Shown here in pieces: positions 55,525 through 64,000 of a DNA stretch of 64,000 nucleotides. How positions within the stretch are numbered: position 1 is the first letter of the stretch; each line of letters begins with the position of its first letter. The stretch is from Limnohabitans sp. Hippo3 (GTDB taxonomy: Bacteria > Pseudomonadota > Gammaproteobacteria > Burkholderiales > Burkholderiaceae_C). The position numbers were made by a program, and so were the translations under genes. The DNA is taken from contig NZ_NESF01000005.1 of the NCBI RefSeq assembly GCF_003063665.1, forward strand, positions 1 to 64,000. The letters are read 5' to 3'. The notes beneath the pieces are model-generated. The model saw only the letters and a program-made list of their open reading frames with translations. It was not told the origin of the DNA and ran no database searches.

Positions 55525-56406
55525 TCAGTACTGCACTTTCTTCTCGACAAATTTGAACTGCAAGACCGTGAGCGAGACCACGATCACCATCAGCACCACC
55601 GACTGCGCGGCCGAGCTGCCCATGTCCAGCGCCTTGAAACCGTCGTAGTACACCTTGTAGACCAGAATCGCCGTGTCCTTGCCGGGGCCGCCGTGCGTGG
55701 TGGCGTCCACGATGGCGAAGGTGTCAAAGAAAGCGTAGACGATGTTGATCACCAGCAAAAAGAAGGTGGTGGGCGACAGGAGCGGGAACACGATGGTCCA
55801 AAAGCGCTTCCAGGGGCTGGCCCCGTCGATGGCCGCCGCCTCGATGAGCGATTTGGGAATGGACTGCAACCCAGCCAGAAAGAAGAGGAAGTTGTAGGAA
55901 ATCTGCTTCCAGACCGCCGCCATCACGATCAGCGCCATGGCATGGTTGGGGTTGAGCAGGTGGTTCCAGTCGACGCCCACGGCCCGCAGGGCATAACCCA
56001 CCACGCCCATGGGCGAGGCGAACATGAACAGCCACAACACGCCTGCCACCACCGGGGCCACCGCATAGGGCCAGATCAGCAGGGTTTTGTACAGGCCCGC
56101 GCCGCGCCCAACCCGGTCGGCCATCACGGCCAGCAGCAGCGACACCGACAGGCCAGTGACCGCCACCAGAAGGGAAAACACGGCGGTGGTCTTGAACGAG
56201 TCCAGGTAGCCACTGTCGTTCCACAGCCGGTCAAAATTGGCCAGCCCGACGAATTCACGCGAGGCGCCAAAGGCATCTTCCTGCAGCACGCTTTGGTACA
56301 GCGCTTGCCCGGCGGGCCAGAAAAAGAAGACCAGCACGATGCTCAGCTGCGGCGCGATCAGCAGCCAGGGCAGCCAGCGGGATTTGAAACGGACGCGTTT
56401 TTCCAT
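55525..56406 (-). CDS. ugpA: sn-Glycerol-3-phosphate ABC transporter permease UgpA
   Basis: The 293-residue protein has six membrane helices and the coupling loop [20 protein letters not shown]. It begins [20 protein letters not shown] and contains [20 protein letters not shown], as in UgpA. It lies 109 bases after ugpB, with an attenuator-like hairpin in that gap. Confidence 0.93.
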   Translation of the reverse strand: MEKRVRFKSRWLPWLLIAPQLSIVLVFFFWPAGQALYQSVLQEDAFGASREFVGLANFDRLWNDSGYLDSFKTTAVFSLLVAVTGLSVSLLLAVMADRVGRGAGLYKTLLIWPYAVAPVVAGVLWLFMFASPMGVVGYALRAVGVDWNHLLNPNHAMALIVMAAVWKQISYNFLFFLAGLQSIPKSLIEAAAIDGASPWKRFWTIVFPLLSPTTFFLLVINIVYAFFDTFAIVDATTHGGPGKDTAILVYKVYYDGFKALDMGSSAAQSVVLMVIVVSLTVLQFKFVEKKVQY

Positions 56407-56452
56407 AGGTTCTTTGCAAAGCCGGGGTGTGAAGTGTCACGCCAAAATGCGC

Positions 56453-56480
56453 AAAAGCAGAGGCGCTGCCTCTGCTTTTT
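56453..56480 (-). terminator. Hairpin between ugpB and ugpA, probable attenuator
   Basis: AAAAGCAGAGGC (56453-56464) and GCCTCTGCTTTT (56468-56479) form a perfect 12-base stem with a three-base loop. On the transcribed strand it ends in TTTT. Placed after the binding-protein gene, it would let ugpB transcripts outnumber those of the permeases, a common layout in ABC operons. Confidence 0.7.
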
Positions 56481-56515
56481 CAAAGGCCCGCCGCTTCAGA
56501 GGGCGGCCAGGCACA

Positions 56516-57820
56516 TCACTTGTTGGCTTTTTCGAAGCGTTCGAGCTGTTCGTTGCCCCGCTTGATGGCCATGTCCAGGGCTTCTTTGGCCTGCTTTTTG
56601 CCGCTCCACACGCCTTCGAGTTCCTCGTCAATGATGGTGCGGATCTGCACAAAGTTGCCCAGGCGCACGCCACGTGACTTGTCGGTGGTCTTGCGGATCA
56701 TTTGTGTCACCGACACATCGGTGCCTGGGTTCTTTTTGTAGAAGCCCGACTTCTCGGTCACTTCAAACGAAGACTTGGTCACGGGCAGGTAGCCGGTGCG
56801 CTGGTGGCTGGCGGCGGCCACGTTGTCTTTGGACAGGTGGGCGAAGAATTGCGCCACGCCTTTGTACTCAGGGGCTTTCTTGCCGCTCATGACCCACAAG
56901 CTCGCGCCACCGATCACGGTGTTTTGTGGGGCACCGTTCACATCGGGGTAGTAGGGCAGGGTGCCGATGCCGTAGCCGAATTTGCCGTTGCGCACCACGC
57001 TGCCGTAGAGTGCCGAGGAACCGGTAGCCATGGCGCATTCGCCCGACACAAAGGTGGCGTCGGCCGCGTTACCACGGCCTTTGTAGACAAAGAGGCCTTG
57101 TTTGGCCATGTTGGCCAGGTTTTCAATGTGGCGCACGTGCAGCGGGGTGTTGAACGACAGGCGGGCGTCCATGCCGCGCATGCCATTGCCTTTGGTGGCG
57201 AACTCGGTGTTGTGCCACGCCGAGAAGCTTTCCAGCTGCGTCCAGCTGATCCAGCTGGTGGTGAAGGGACACTTGTGGCCGCTGGCTTTCAGCTTGGCCG
57301 CCGCCAAAGCCACTTCAGGCCAGGTGGTGGGTGGTGTGTTGGGGTCAAGGCCTGCGGCCTTGAAGGCGTCCTTGTTGTAGTGGAAGACAGGGGTGGAGCT
57401 GTTGAAAGGGAAGCTCAACATCTGGCCGTTGGGGGCGGTGTAATAACCGGCAACGGCAGGCACATAGGCGTTTTGGTCGAATTTGAGGCCCGCATCGGTC
57501 ATGACCTTGCCCACGGGCACGATGGCGCCCTTGCTGGCCATCATGGTGGCGGTGCCGACTTCGAACACCTGCAGGATGTGGGGCGCATTGCCCGCCCGGT
57601 AGGCGGCGATGGCGGCAGTCATGGATTCGTCGTAGCTGCCCTTGAAGGTCGGCACGATTTTGTAGTCTTTCTGGCTGGCGTTGAAGTCCTTGGCGAGGTC
57701 GTTGACCCATTCGCCCAGGGCACCCCCCATGGAGTGCCACCACTGGATTTCGGTTTGGGCCTGGGCCGACAAGCTGGCCAGGCCCAGAGTCAGGGCGGAC
57801 AGGGTAAGTTTGAGTTTCAT
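56516..57820 (-). CDS. ugpB: sn-Glycerol-3-phosphate periplasmic binding protein UgpB
   Basis: The 434-residue protein has a signal peptide (MKLKLTLSALTLGLASLSAQ, then AQ). Family segments are EIQWWHSMGGALGEWVNDLA, FKGSYDESMTAAIAAYRAGN and VIGGASLWVMSGKKAPEYKG. UgpB captures glycerol-3-phosphate and glycerophosphodiesters. It is the first gene of the operon ugpB-ugpA-ugpE-ugpC-ugpQ. Confidence 0.94.
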   Translation of the reverse strand: MKLKLTLSALTLGLASLSAQAQTEIQWWHSMGGALGEWVNDLAKDFNASQKDYKIVPTFKGSYDESMTAAIAAYRAGNAPHILQVFEVGTATMMASKGAIVPVGKVMTDAGLKFDQNAYVPAVAGYYTAPNGQMLSFPFNSSTPVFHYNKDAFKAAGLDPNTPPTTWPEVALAAAKLKASGHKCPFTTSWISWTQLESFSAWHNTEFATKGNGMRGMDARLSFNTPLHVRHIENLANMAKQGLFVYKGRGNAADATFVSGECAMATGSSALYGSVVRNGKFGYGIGTLPYYPDVNGAPQNTVIGGASLWVMSGKKAPEYKGVAQFFAHLSKDNVAAASHQRTGYLPVTKSSFEVTEKSGFYKKNPGTDVSVTQMIRKTTDKSRGVRLGNFVQIRTIIDEELEGVWSGKKQAKEALDMAIKRGNEQLERFEKANK

Positions 57821-57857
57821 GGCAGTTCCTGAAAAATTGGCTTTGAACGCGGAAAAC

Positions 57858-57874
57858 GACCCTTCGAAAGGGTC
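57858..57874 (-). other. Hairpin in the ugpB leader
   Basis: GACCCTTCGAAAGGGTC forms a compact stem (GACCC / GGGTC, extendable by T:A pairs) about 38-54 bases upstream of the ugpB start. Without a T run it is unlikely to terminate; it may stabilise the messenger 5' end. Confidence 0.4.
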
Positions 57875-57913
57875 ATGTACGTGCGCACACTGTGCCCTTT
57901 GAAGATGACAGAA

Positions 57914-57944
57914 GTATTAAAACGGGGTGAATAAGGGGTGACAA
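57914..57944 (-). promoter_or_regulatory. Candidate Pho box and -10 upstream of ugpB
   Basis: On the minus strand, TTGTCAC (57944-57938), CCCT and TATTCAC (57933-57927) form two imperfect copies of the CTGTCAT half-site with an 11-base period, as in PhoB boxes. TAATAC (57919-57914) follows seven bases later as a possible -10. Phosphate control is known for ugp operons in E. coli. The second half-site is weak. Confidence 0.4.
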
Positions 57945-58102
57945 CCCGGACTTTCCATGAGTCCAGACCCCTGGGTGACAGGTGCCCCCATCCCCTGCGC
58001 GTGTTTGTTGCACTGCGGTAACATTCAGCCTCAGCCGGGTTGACGCCTTTGTCCTGGTCTGGCTGAACGCGTTTTGATCAACGCATTTGACCGCGCCACC
58101 CC

Positions 58103-61100
58103 ATGAATGCACCCACCACGCTCCAACATTTGATGCAGGCCGACGCCGATGCGCCGCGTCTGCGCGAGATCCCTTACAACTACACCAGCTTTTCTGACCG
58201 TGAAATCGTGGTGCGCTTGCTGGGGGAGCCCGCCTGGGATCTGTTGAACCAGCTGCGCCAGGAGCGCGGCACAGGCCGATCGGCCCGCATGCTTTACGAA
58301 GTGCTGGGCGACATCTGGGTGGTCGAGCGCAACCCCTATTTGCAGGACGACCTGCTGGACAACCCCGCTCGCCGCAAACTGCTGGTGGAGGCCTTGCACC
58401 ACCGCTTGGGGGAGGTGCAAAAGCGCCGCACCCCGGGTGTGGACGCTGCCCGCGACGCCCTGGTGGGCCAGTTGCTGGCCATGGCCACCCAGGCCGTGAC
58501 TCAGTTCAGCGAACGCTTCACCCGCATGGCCAAACTGCGCAGCCAGGTGCAAAAGACCCTGGGGCGCCTGACGGCCAAGGACAACATCAAGTTCGATGGC
58601 CTCTCGCGTGTGAGCCATGTGACCGACGCGACCGACTGGCGCGTGGAATACCCCTTTGTGGTGCTGACGCCCGATACCGAGACCGAACTGGCGGGTCTGG
58701 TCAAAGGCTGCATTGATTTGGGCCTGACCATCGTGCCCCGTGGCGGCGGCACGGGTTACACCGGTGGCGCGATCCCGCTGACCTGGAAGAGTGCGGTCAT
58801 CAACACCGAAAAGCTCGAAGCCATGACCGAGGTCGAAATGGTCGACCTGCCCGGTATCGCGCACAAGATCCCGACCATCTGGACCGAAGCCGGTGTGGTG
58901 ACCCAGCGCGTGGCCGATGCGGCCGAGCGTGGCGGTTTTGTTTTTGCGGTGGACCCGACGTCTGCCGAAGCCTCTTGCATTGGCGGCAACATCGCCATGA
59001 ACGCGGGCGGCAAAAAAGCGGTGCTGTGGGGCACGGCGCTCGACAACTTGGCCAGCTGGCGCATGGTCACGCCCGACGCCGAATGGCTGGATGTGGTGCG
59101 CATGGACCACAACATGGGCAAGATCCATGACGCCGAAGTGGCCACTTTTGAGCTGCGTTACTTCAAGGCCGACGGCAAAACCCCGATCCGCACCGAAACC
59201 CTGGTGATCCCGGGCAAGACTTTCCGCAAGGAAGGGTTGGGCAAGGACGTGACCGACAAGTTCTTGAGCGGCCTGCCCGGCGTGCAAAAAGAAGGCTGCG
59301 ATGGCCTCATCACGAGCGCCCGCTGGGTGGTGCACCGCATGCCTACCCACACCCGCACCGTGTGCCTGGAGTTCTTTGGCCATGCCCGCAACGCCGTGCC
59401 GAGCATCGTCGAGATCAAGGACTTCATGTTCGCCGAGCAAAAGCGCACCGGCACCGTGATGGCGGGTCTGGAGCACCTGGACGACCGGTATCTGCGCGCG
59501 GTGGGTTATTCCACCAAATCCAAGCGTGGCGGCTTCCCCAAAATGGTGCTGATCGGTGACATCGCGGGTGACAACGCCGACGACGTGGCCAAAGCGACCA
59601 GCGAGATTGTGCGCATCGCCAACTCGCGCAGCGGCGAAGGTTTCATCGCCATCAGCCCCGAAGCGCGCAAAAAATTCTGGCTTGACCGCAAAAAGACCGC
59701 GGCCATCTCGCGCCACACCAACGCCTTCAAGGTCAACGAAGACGTGGTGATCCCCTTGCCGCGCATGGCCGAATACACCGATGGCATCGAGCGCATCAAC
59801 ATCGAGCTCTCCCTGCGCAACAAGCTCAAACTGTGCCGCGAACTGGAAGATTTTCTGGAGCGGGGCAACTTGCCGCTGGGCAAGCAAGACGACGCCAACG
59901 AGATTGCTTCGGTCGAATTGCTCGAAGACCGCGTGGCGCAAGCCCTGGCGGTGGTGCGCGAGGTGCAGGCGCAGTGGCAAGGCTGGTTGACCGATGTCGA
60001 TGCCTTGTTCCCCCAGCTGCAAGACCACACCCTGCGCGCCAGCTGGAAGACGCAAATCCGTCCGGCATTCCAGAACATTTTTTCGGGATCAGCCTTTTTG
60101 CCGATCCTGAACGAGGTCAACGCCATTCACCAGCGCGTGCTCAAAGGCCGCGTGTGGGTGGCGCTGCACATGCACGCCGGTGACGGCAATGTGCACACCA
60201 ACATCCCGGTCAACTCCGACAACTACGAGATGCTGCAAACCGCGCACGAGGCGGTGGCCCGCATCATGGTGCTGGCGCGCAGCCTTCATGGTGTGATCTC
60301 GGGGGAGCACGGCATCGGCATCACCAAGCTGGAGTTTTTGACCGACGCCGAGTTAGCCAATTTCACCGCCTACAAGGCCAAGGTGGACCCGCAAGGCCGC
60401 TTCAACAAAGGCAAGCTGCTGCGCGGCGCGGCGCTGGCGGGTCTGGGCGACGATGTGCATGCCGCCGATCTGACGCATGCCTACACCCCCAGCTTTGGCT
60501 TGATGGGCCATGAATCGCTGATCATGCAGCAGTCGGACATTGGCGAGATCGCCGCCAGCGTGAAAGACTGCCTGCGCTGCGGCAAGTGCAAGCCGGTGTG
60601 CTCCACCCACGTGCCGCGTGCCAATTTGCTCTACAGCCCACGCAACAAGATTTTGGCGACCTCCTTGCTGGTTGAGGCCTTCCTGTACGAAGAGCAGACC
60701 CGCCGGGGCATCTCGGTCAAGCACTGGCAGGAGTTTGAAGACGTGGCCGACCATTGCACCGTCTGCCACAAGTGCCTGACGCCTTGCCCGGTGAACATCG
60801 ACTTTGGCGATGTGTCGATGAACATGCGCAACCTGCTGCGCAAGATGGGGCAGAAAAGCTTCCGCCCCGGCAATGCTGCGGCCATGTTCATGTTGAATGC
60901 CACCAATCCCGAGACCATCAAGCTGGCCCGCATGGCCATGGTGGGTGTGGGCATGAAGGCGCAGCGCTTTGTGGCCGGTTTGCTCAAGGGCGTGGCCCGC
61001 AAGCAAACCAGTGCGCCACCCGCCACCGTGGGTGCAGCGCCGATCAAAGAGCAGGTGATCCACTTCATCAACAAGAAGATGCCGGGCAACCTGCCCAAGA

Positions 61101-61981
61101 GGACGGCACGCGCGCTGCTGGACATCGAAGACAACGATTACGTGCCCATCATCCGCAACCCGAAAGCCACCACTTCGGAGTCGGAAGCGGTGTTTTATTT
61201 CCCCGGTTGCGGCTCCGAGCGCCTCTTCAGCCAGGTGGGCCTGGCCACGCAGGCCATGCTCTGGCATGTGGGCGTGCAGACCGTGTTGCCACCGGGCTAC
61301 CTGTGCTGCGGCTACCCGCAAAAGGGTTCGGGTCAGTTCGACAAGGCCGAGAAGATCATCACCGACAACCGGGTGCTGTTCCACCGCGTGGCCAACACGC
61401 TCAACTACCTGGACATCAAGACCGTGGTGGTCAGCTGCGGCACCTGCTACGACCAGCTGCAGGGCTACCAGTTCGACAAGATCTTCCCCGGCTGCCGCAT
61501 CATCGACATCCACGAGTTCCTGCTGGAAAAAGGCATGAAGCTCGACGCCGGCGGGGCCTATCTGTACCACGACCCTTGCCACAGTCCCATGAAGCAGCAA
61601 GACCCGATGAAAACGGTCAAGGGTTTGCTGGGCGACCAGGTGCTCAAGTCTGACCGTTGCTGCGGCGAATCGGGCACTTTGGGGGTCACCCGTCCGGACA
61701 TTTCGACGCAGGTGCGTTTCCGCAAGGAAGAAGAGCTGCTCAAGGGCGAGGCCGCCTTGCGTGCCAGCGGCGCTTTGGCCCCGCAAGCCAATGTCAAAGT
61801 GCTGACCAGTTGCCCCAGCTGCCTGCAGGGCCTGTCTCGGTATGGCGACGACATGAAAAACGGCCTGCTCGAAGCCGACTACATCGTGGTCGAAATGGCC
61901 AAACACATCCTGGGTGAAGCCTGGATGCCCGAGTACGTGAGCGCCGCCAATGCGGGCGGCATTGAGCGCGTGCTGGTCTAA
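58103..61981 (+). CDS. DUF3683 FAD/FMN-binding oxidoreductase with Fe-S and CCG domains
   Basis: The 1292-residue protein combines a DUF3683 region (about 1-190), an FAD_binding_4 domain with [15 protein letters not shown] near residue 212, and an FAD-oxidase C-terminal domain ([10 protein letters not shown]). A two-cluster 4Fe-4S ferredoxin-like domain ([11 protein letters not shown] near 823, [13 protein letters not shown] near 885) and two cysteine-rich CCG domains ([36 protein letters not shown]) follow. The layout fuses the roles of a D-lactate/glycolate dehydrogenase flavoprotein and its Fe-S subunit. Substrate and electron acceptor are unknown; it is probably a membrane-peripheral respiratory dehydrogenase. 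Confidence 0.88.
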   Translation: MNAPTTLQHLMQADADAPRLREIPYNYTSFSDREIVVRLLGEPAWDLLNQLRQERGTGRSARMLYEVLGDIWVVERNPYLQDDLLDNPARRKLLVEALHHRLGEVQKRRTPGVDAARDALVGQLLAMATQAVTQFSERFTRMAKLRSQVQKTLGRLTAKDNIKFDGLSRVSHVTDATDWRVEYPFVVLTPDTETELAGLVKGCIDLGLTIVPRGGGTGYTGGAIPLTWKSAVINTEKLEAMTEVEMVDLPGIAHKIPTIWTEAGVVTQRVADAAERGGFVFAVDPTSAEASCIGGNIAMNAGGKKAVLWGTALDNLASWRMVTPDAEWLDVVRMDHNMGKIHDAEVATFELRYFKADGKTPIRTETLVIPGKTFRKEGLGKDVTDKFLSGLPGVQKEGCDGLITSARWVVHRMPTHTRTVCLEFFGHARNAVPSIVEIKDFMFAEQKRTGTVMAGLEHLDDRYLRAVGYSTKSKRGGFPKMVLIGDIAGDNADDVAKATSEIVRIANSRSGEGFIAISPEARKKFWLDRKKTAAISRHTNAFKVNEDVVIPLPRMAEYTDGIERINIELSLRNKLKLCRELEDFLERGNLPLGKQDDANEIASVELLEDRVAQALAVVREVQAQWQGWLTDVDALFPQLQDHTLRASWKTQIRPAFQNIFSGSAFLPILNEVNAIHQRVLKGRVWVALHMHAGDGNVHTNIPVNSDNYEMLQTAHEAVARIMVLARSLHGVISGEHGIGITKLEFLTDAELANFTAYKAKVDPQGRFNKGKLLRGAALAGLGDDVHAADLTHAYTPSFGLMGHESLIMQQSDIGEIAASVKDCLRCGKCKPVCSTHVPRANLLYSPRNKILATSLLVEAFLYEEQTRRGISVKHWQEFEDVADHCTVCHKCLTPCPVNIDFGDVSMNMRNLLRKMGQKSFRPGNAAAMFMLNATNPETIKLARMAMVGVGMKAQRFVAGLLKGVARKQTSAPPATVGAAPIKEQVIHFINKKMPGNLPKRTARALLDIEDNDYVPIIRNPKATTSESEAVFYFPGCGSERLFSQVGLATQAMLWHVGVQTVLPPGYLCCGYPQKGSGQFDKAEKIITDNRVLFHRVANTLNYLDIKTVVVSCGTCYDQLQGYQFDKIFPGCRIIDIHEFLLEKGMKLDAGGAYLYHDPCHSPMKQQDPMKTVKGLLGDQVLKSDRCCGESGTLGVTRPDISTQVRFRKEEELLKGEAALRASGALAPQANVKVLTSCPSCLQGLSRYGDDMKNGLLEADYIVVEMAKHILGEAWMPEYVSAANAGGIERVLV

Positions 61982-62019
61982 GCCTGCACATCCCGACAGC
62001 AAGATTTCGAAAGCAAAAG

Positions 62020-62439
62020 ATGGCCGGATTGAAAAAAGACATGCCCACGCCCGAGTCGTTGACCGTGCACGGTCAGACCAAGGTGCTGGAAATCGGTTTT
62101 TCTGACGGGGCGCAGTTCCGCATCCCCTTCGAGCTGATGCGCGTGTACTCGCCTTCGGCCGAGGTGCAGGGCCACGGCCCGGGCCAGGAAGTGTTGCAAA
62201 CCGGCAAACGCGAAGTCGGTATCGTCGAGATTGAACCCGTGGGCAACTACGCGGTCAAGCCCACGTTTTCAGACGGTCATGAGTCGGGCCTGTTCACTTG
62301 GGAGTACCTGTACTTTTTGGGCGACCAGCAAGAGGCTTTGTGGAAGCAGTATGAAGACCGTCTGCAAGCGGCGGGCATGAGCCGCGACGCACCCATGGTC
62401 GAAGCCGCAGCCGGTGGCAGTTGCGGCCACAAGCATTGA
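62020..62439 (+). CDS. DUF971 protein
   Basis: The 139-residue protein has the DUF971 domain, related to the N-terminal domain of gamma-butyrobetaine hydroxylase ([40 protein letters not shown]). A histidine/cysteine-bearing tail ends GGSCGHKH, a possible metal-binding end. A role in iron-sulfur cluster handling has been suggested for some members; here it is inferred only from domain type. It precedes ubiE by ten bases. Confidence 0.85.
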   Translation: MAGLKKDMPTPESLTVHGQTKVLEIGFSDGAQFRIPFELMRVYSPSAEVQGHGPGQEVLQTGKREVGIVEIEPVGNYAVKPTFSDGHESGLFTWEYLYFLGDQQEALWKQYEDRLQAAGMSRDAPMVEAAAGGSCGHKH

Positions 62440-62449
62440 GGGCATCGGT

Positions 62450-63181
62450 ATGAGCACCACCCATTTCGGTTTCAAAACCGTCGACGAAAAAGAAAAAGCC
62501 AAGCATGTGCGCGGCGTGTTCGACTCGGTCGCGTCCAAATACGACGTGATGAACGACCTGATGTCCATGGGCTTGCACCGGGTGTGGAAGGCTTACACCG
62601 TGCAGGTGGCCAACCTGAAAGAGGGCGATCAGGTGCTGGACATTGCGGGCGGCACGGGCGATTTGTCGATGGCCTTTGCCAAAAAAGTCGGGGCCACCGG
62701 GCGCGTGGTGCACACCGACATCAACGAAGCCATGCTCACCACCGGGCGCGACCGCCTGGTCGACCACGGCCTGGCCCTGCCCACCCTGGTGTGCGATGCC
62801 GAAAAGCTGCCTTTCCCCGACAACCATTTCAACGTGGTCAGCGTGGCTTTTGGCCTGCGCAACATGACGCACAAGGATGTGGCGCTCAAGGAAATGTGCC
62901 GGGTGCTCAAGCCAGGCGGCAAGTTGCTGGTGCTGGAGTTTTCCAAAGTGGCCAAGCCGCTGGAAAAAGCCTACGACTGGTACAGCTTCAAGATCCTGCC
63001 CCGGCTGGGCCAGCTGGTGGCGGGTGACGCCGACAGCTACCGTTACCTGGCCGAATCCATCCGCATGCACCCCGGGCAGGAAGACTTGAAAACCCTTATG
63101 AAAAATGCCGGATTTGGCCATGTGGATTTTCACAATTTGTCGGCCGGGGTGGTAGCCTTGCACATGGGCATCAAGTGCTGA
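62450..63181 (+). CDS. ubiE: Ubiquinone/menaquinone biosynthesis C-methyltransferase UbiE
   Basis: UbiE adds the C-methyl group in ubiquinone synthesis. The start at 62450 ([20 protein letters not shown]) gives 243 residues. It has [21 protein letters not shown], the SAM motif [30 protein letters not shown] and [12 protein letters not shown]-like ending residues. It supplies the quinone used by the bc1 complex. Confidence 0.95.
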   Translation: MSTTHFGFKTVDEKEKAKHVRGVFDSVASKYDVMNDLMSMGLHRVWKAYTVQVANLKEGDQVLDIAGGTGDLSMAFAKKVGATGRVVHTDINEAMLTTGRDRLVDHGLALPTLVCDAEKLPFPDNHFNVVSVAFGLRNMTHKDVALKEMCRVLKPGGKLLVLEFSKVAKPLEKAYDWYSFKILPRLGQLVAGDADSYRYLAESIRMHPGQEDLKTLMKNAGFGHVDFHNLSAGVVALHMGIKC

Positions 63182-63219
63182 AGCCCACAAACCGCATTTT
63201 GATTTGAGTTGGAGACACC

Positions 63220-64000
63220 ATGAACAAGTTGATGACACTGATGCTCGCGGGCGTGTTGGCCCTGGGCAGCTTGAACGCCGAGGCTGCTCGCCGCATGGGC
63301 GGTGGCAAGTCCATCGGTCAGCAATCGAATCAGGTCACCAAGCGCGATGCTGCGCCGCAAACGCCCGCGGCTCCCGCTCAAAACGCCGCACCCACCAACG
63401 CCGCCAAGCCTGCTGCCGCGCCCGCAGCGGCTGCGCCCAAGAAGCCTTGGGGTGCCATGTTGGGTGGCTTGGCTGCTGGTTTGGGGTTGGCCTGGCTGGC
63501 CAGCTCGTTGGGCTTGGGTGAAGCCTTTGGCAATATTTTGATGGCCTTGCTGATCGGTGTGGCCGTGATGGCCGTCATCGGCATGATCATGCGGGCCCGC
63601 CGCGGTGGTGCTGCGCAGATGGGCGGCAACAGCGGCCTGGCTTATCAAGGTGCCGGTGCATCGGCCGAAAACCCAGCCACGTTCAAACAATACAGCCCGC
63701 AAAATGTCGGCAACGACGCCTCGGCCCGTCCCTGGGAAGGCCAAAACACCCGTTTCGACAGCTCGGCTGCAGCGCAAACCAGTGGCTCCATGATTGGTGC
63801 GGCATTGGGTGGTTCGCAAAGCTGGGGCATCCCGGCCGGTTTTGACGTGGACGGTTTTGTGACTGCTGCCAAGCGCAACTTTGTGACCCTGCAGGACGCC
63901 TGGGACCGCTCGGACATCAGCGCCTTGCGCTCGATGATGACCGACGCCATGGTGGTGGAAATCCGCAATCAGCTGTCTGAGCGCGAAGCGCAGTTCCCCG
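63220..64000 (+). CDS. Tim44-like domain protein, C-terminal end beyond the window
   Basis: The open frame runs from the ATG at 63220, with GGAGA at 63211-63215, to the window end, giving 260 residues so far. It has a signal-like start (MNKLMTLMLAGVLALGSLNA, then EA) and an alanine/proline-rich low-complexity stretch. Two hydrophobic helices follow (WGAMLGGLAAGLGLAWLASS and ILMALLIGVAVMAVIGMIMR), then the start of a Tim44/Tol-import-type domain (FVTAAKRNFVTLQDAWDRSD). It is 38 bases after ubiE. Its function in bacteria is not known. Confidence 0.82.
   Translation, partial: MNKLMTLMLAGVLALGSLNAEAARRMGGGKSIGQQSNQVTKRDAAPQTPAAPAQNAAPTNAAKPAAAPAAAAPKKPWGAMLGGLAAGLGLAWLASSLGLGEAFGNILMALLIGVAVMAVIGMIMRARRGGAAQMGGNSGLAYQGAGASAENPATFKQYSPQNVGNDASARPWEGQNTRFDSSAAAQTSGSMIGAALGGSQSWGIPAGFDVDGFVTAAKRNFVTLQDAWDRSDISALRSMMTDAMVVEIRNQLSEREAQFP

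Overview
The window looks like a chromosomal segment of a betaproteobacterium of the order Burkholderiales, most likely Comamonadaceae of the freshwater Limnohabitans/Rhodoferax type. This is inferred from gene order, not from a database comparison. The supporting blocks are hisI-hisE-(membrane protein)-HIT-tatABC, petABC-sspA-sspB, pilB-pilC-pilD-coaE-zapD-yacG, hemA-prfA-prmC-grxD, and a DUF3683 FAD/Fe-S oxidoreductase followed by a DUF971 gene and ubiE. Base composition is GC-rich throughout. Genes are tightly packed, often with 1-4 base stop/start overlaps, and no gene-free stretch exceeds about 280 bases.

Layout. 1-461: the end of an IS3-family element sits inside a yefM antitoxin gene next to an intact yoeB toxin, directly in front of hisI. 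477-3676: last two histidine genes, a small membrane protein, a HIT hydrolase and the Tat translocase. 3761-7281: DegS-like protease (minus), Nif3-like protein and PdxA (plus), MscL (minus). 7422-11395: cytochrome bc1 complex and the stringent starvation proteins SspA/SspB, then tRNA-Thr. 11606-17565: DUF721, SecA, ArgJ, an AAA ATPase and a Nudix hydrolase. 17598-22456: type IV pilus assembly genes with coaE, zapD and yacG (minus). 22578-25513: iron-type ABC transporter ATPase and permease, divergent, with no binding protein. 25551-26486: potassium-channel-like protein.

26609-42670 is a sulfur island. It holds a persulfide-dioxygenase-like metallo-beta-lactamase protein, an ArsR regulator, a flavocytochrome c sulfide dehydrogenase pair, a single-chain SoxY-SoxZ fusion, a sulfate-binding protein, a second ArsR divergent from an RND efflux set (adaptor, pump, DUF2892, TolC-like), an AhpD-like protein, and a second sulfate-binding protein with cysT-cysW-cysA. 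A 28-base sequence occurs almost unchanged upstream of the first ArsR/sulfide operon and of the sulfate-uptake operon. A degenerate copy lies between the second ArsR and the RND operon. This suggests one sulfur-responsive regulon joining sulfide oxidation, efflux and sulfate uptake, and it is the most interesting signal in the window.

42757-64000: exported cyanophycinase-like protein, tRNA-Arg, a MoxR/CoxE operon, cytochrome c4, GrxD, the hemA-prfA-prmC group, a small membrane protein, a Bug-type binding protein, the ugp glycerol-3-phosphate uptake operon with ugpQ and a candidate Pho box, the large FAD/Fe-S oxidoreductase, DUF971, UbiE, and a Tim44-like protein cut by the window end. No CRISPR array, prophage or rRNA was seen. 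Apart from the IS3 end, the only repeats noted are short palindromes.
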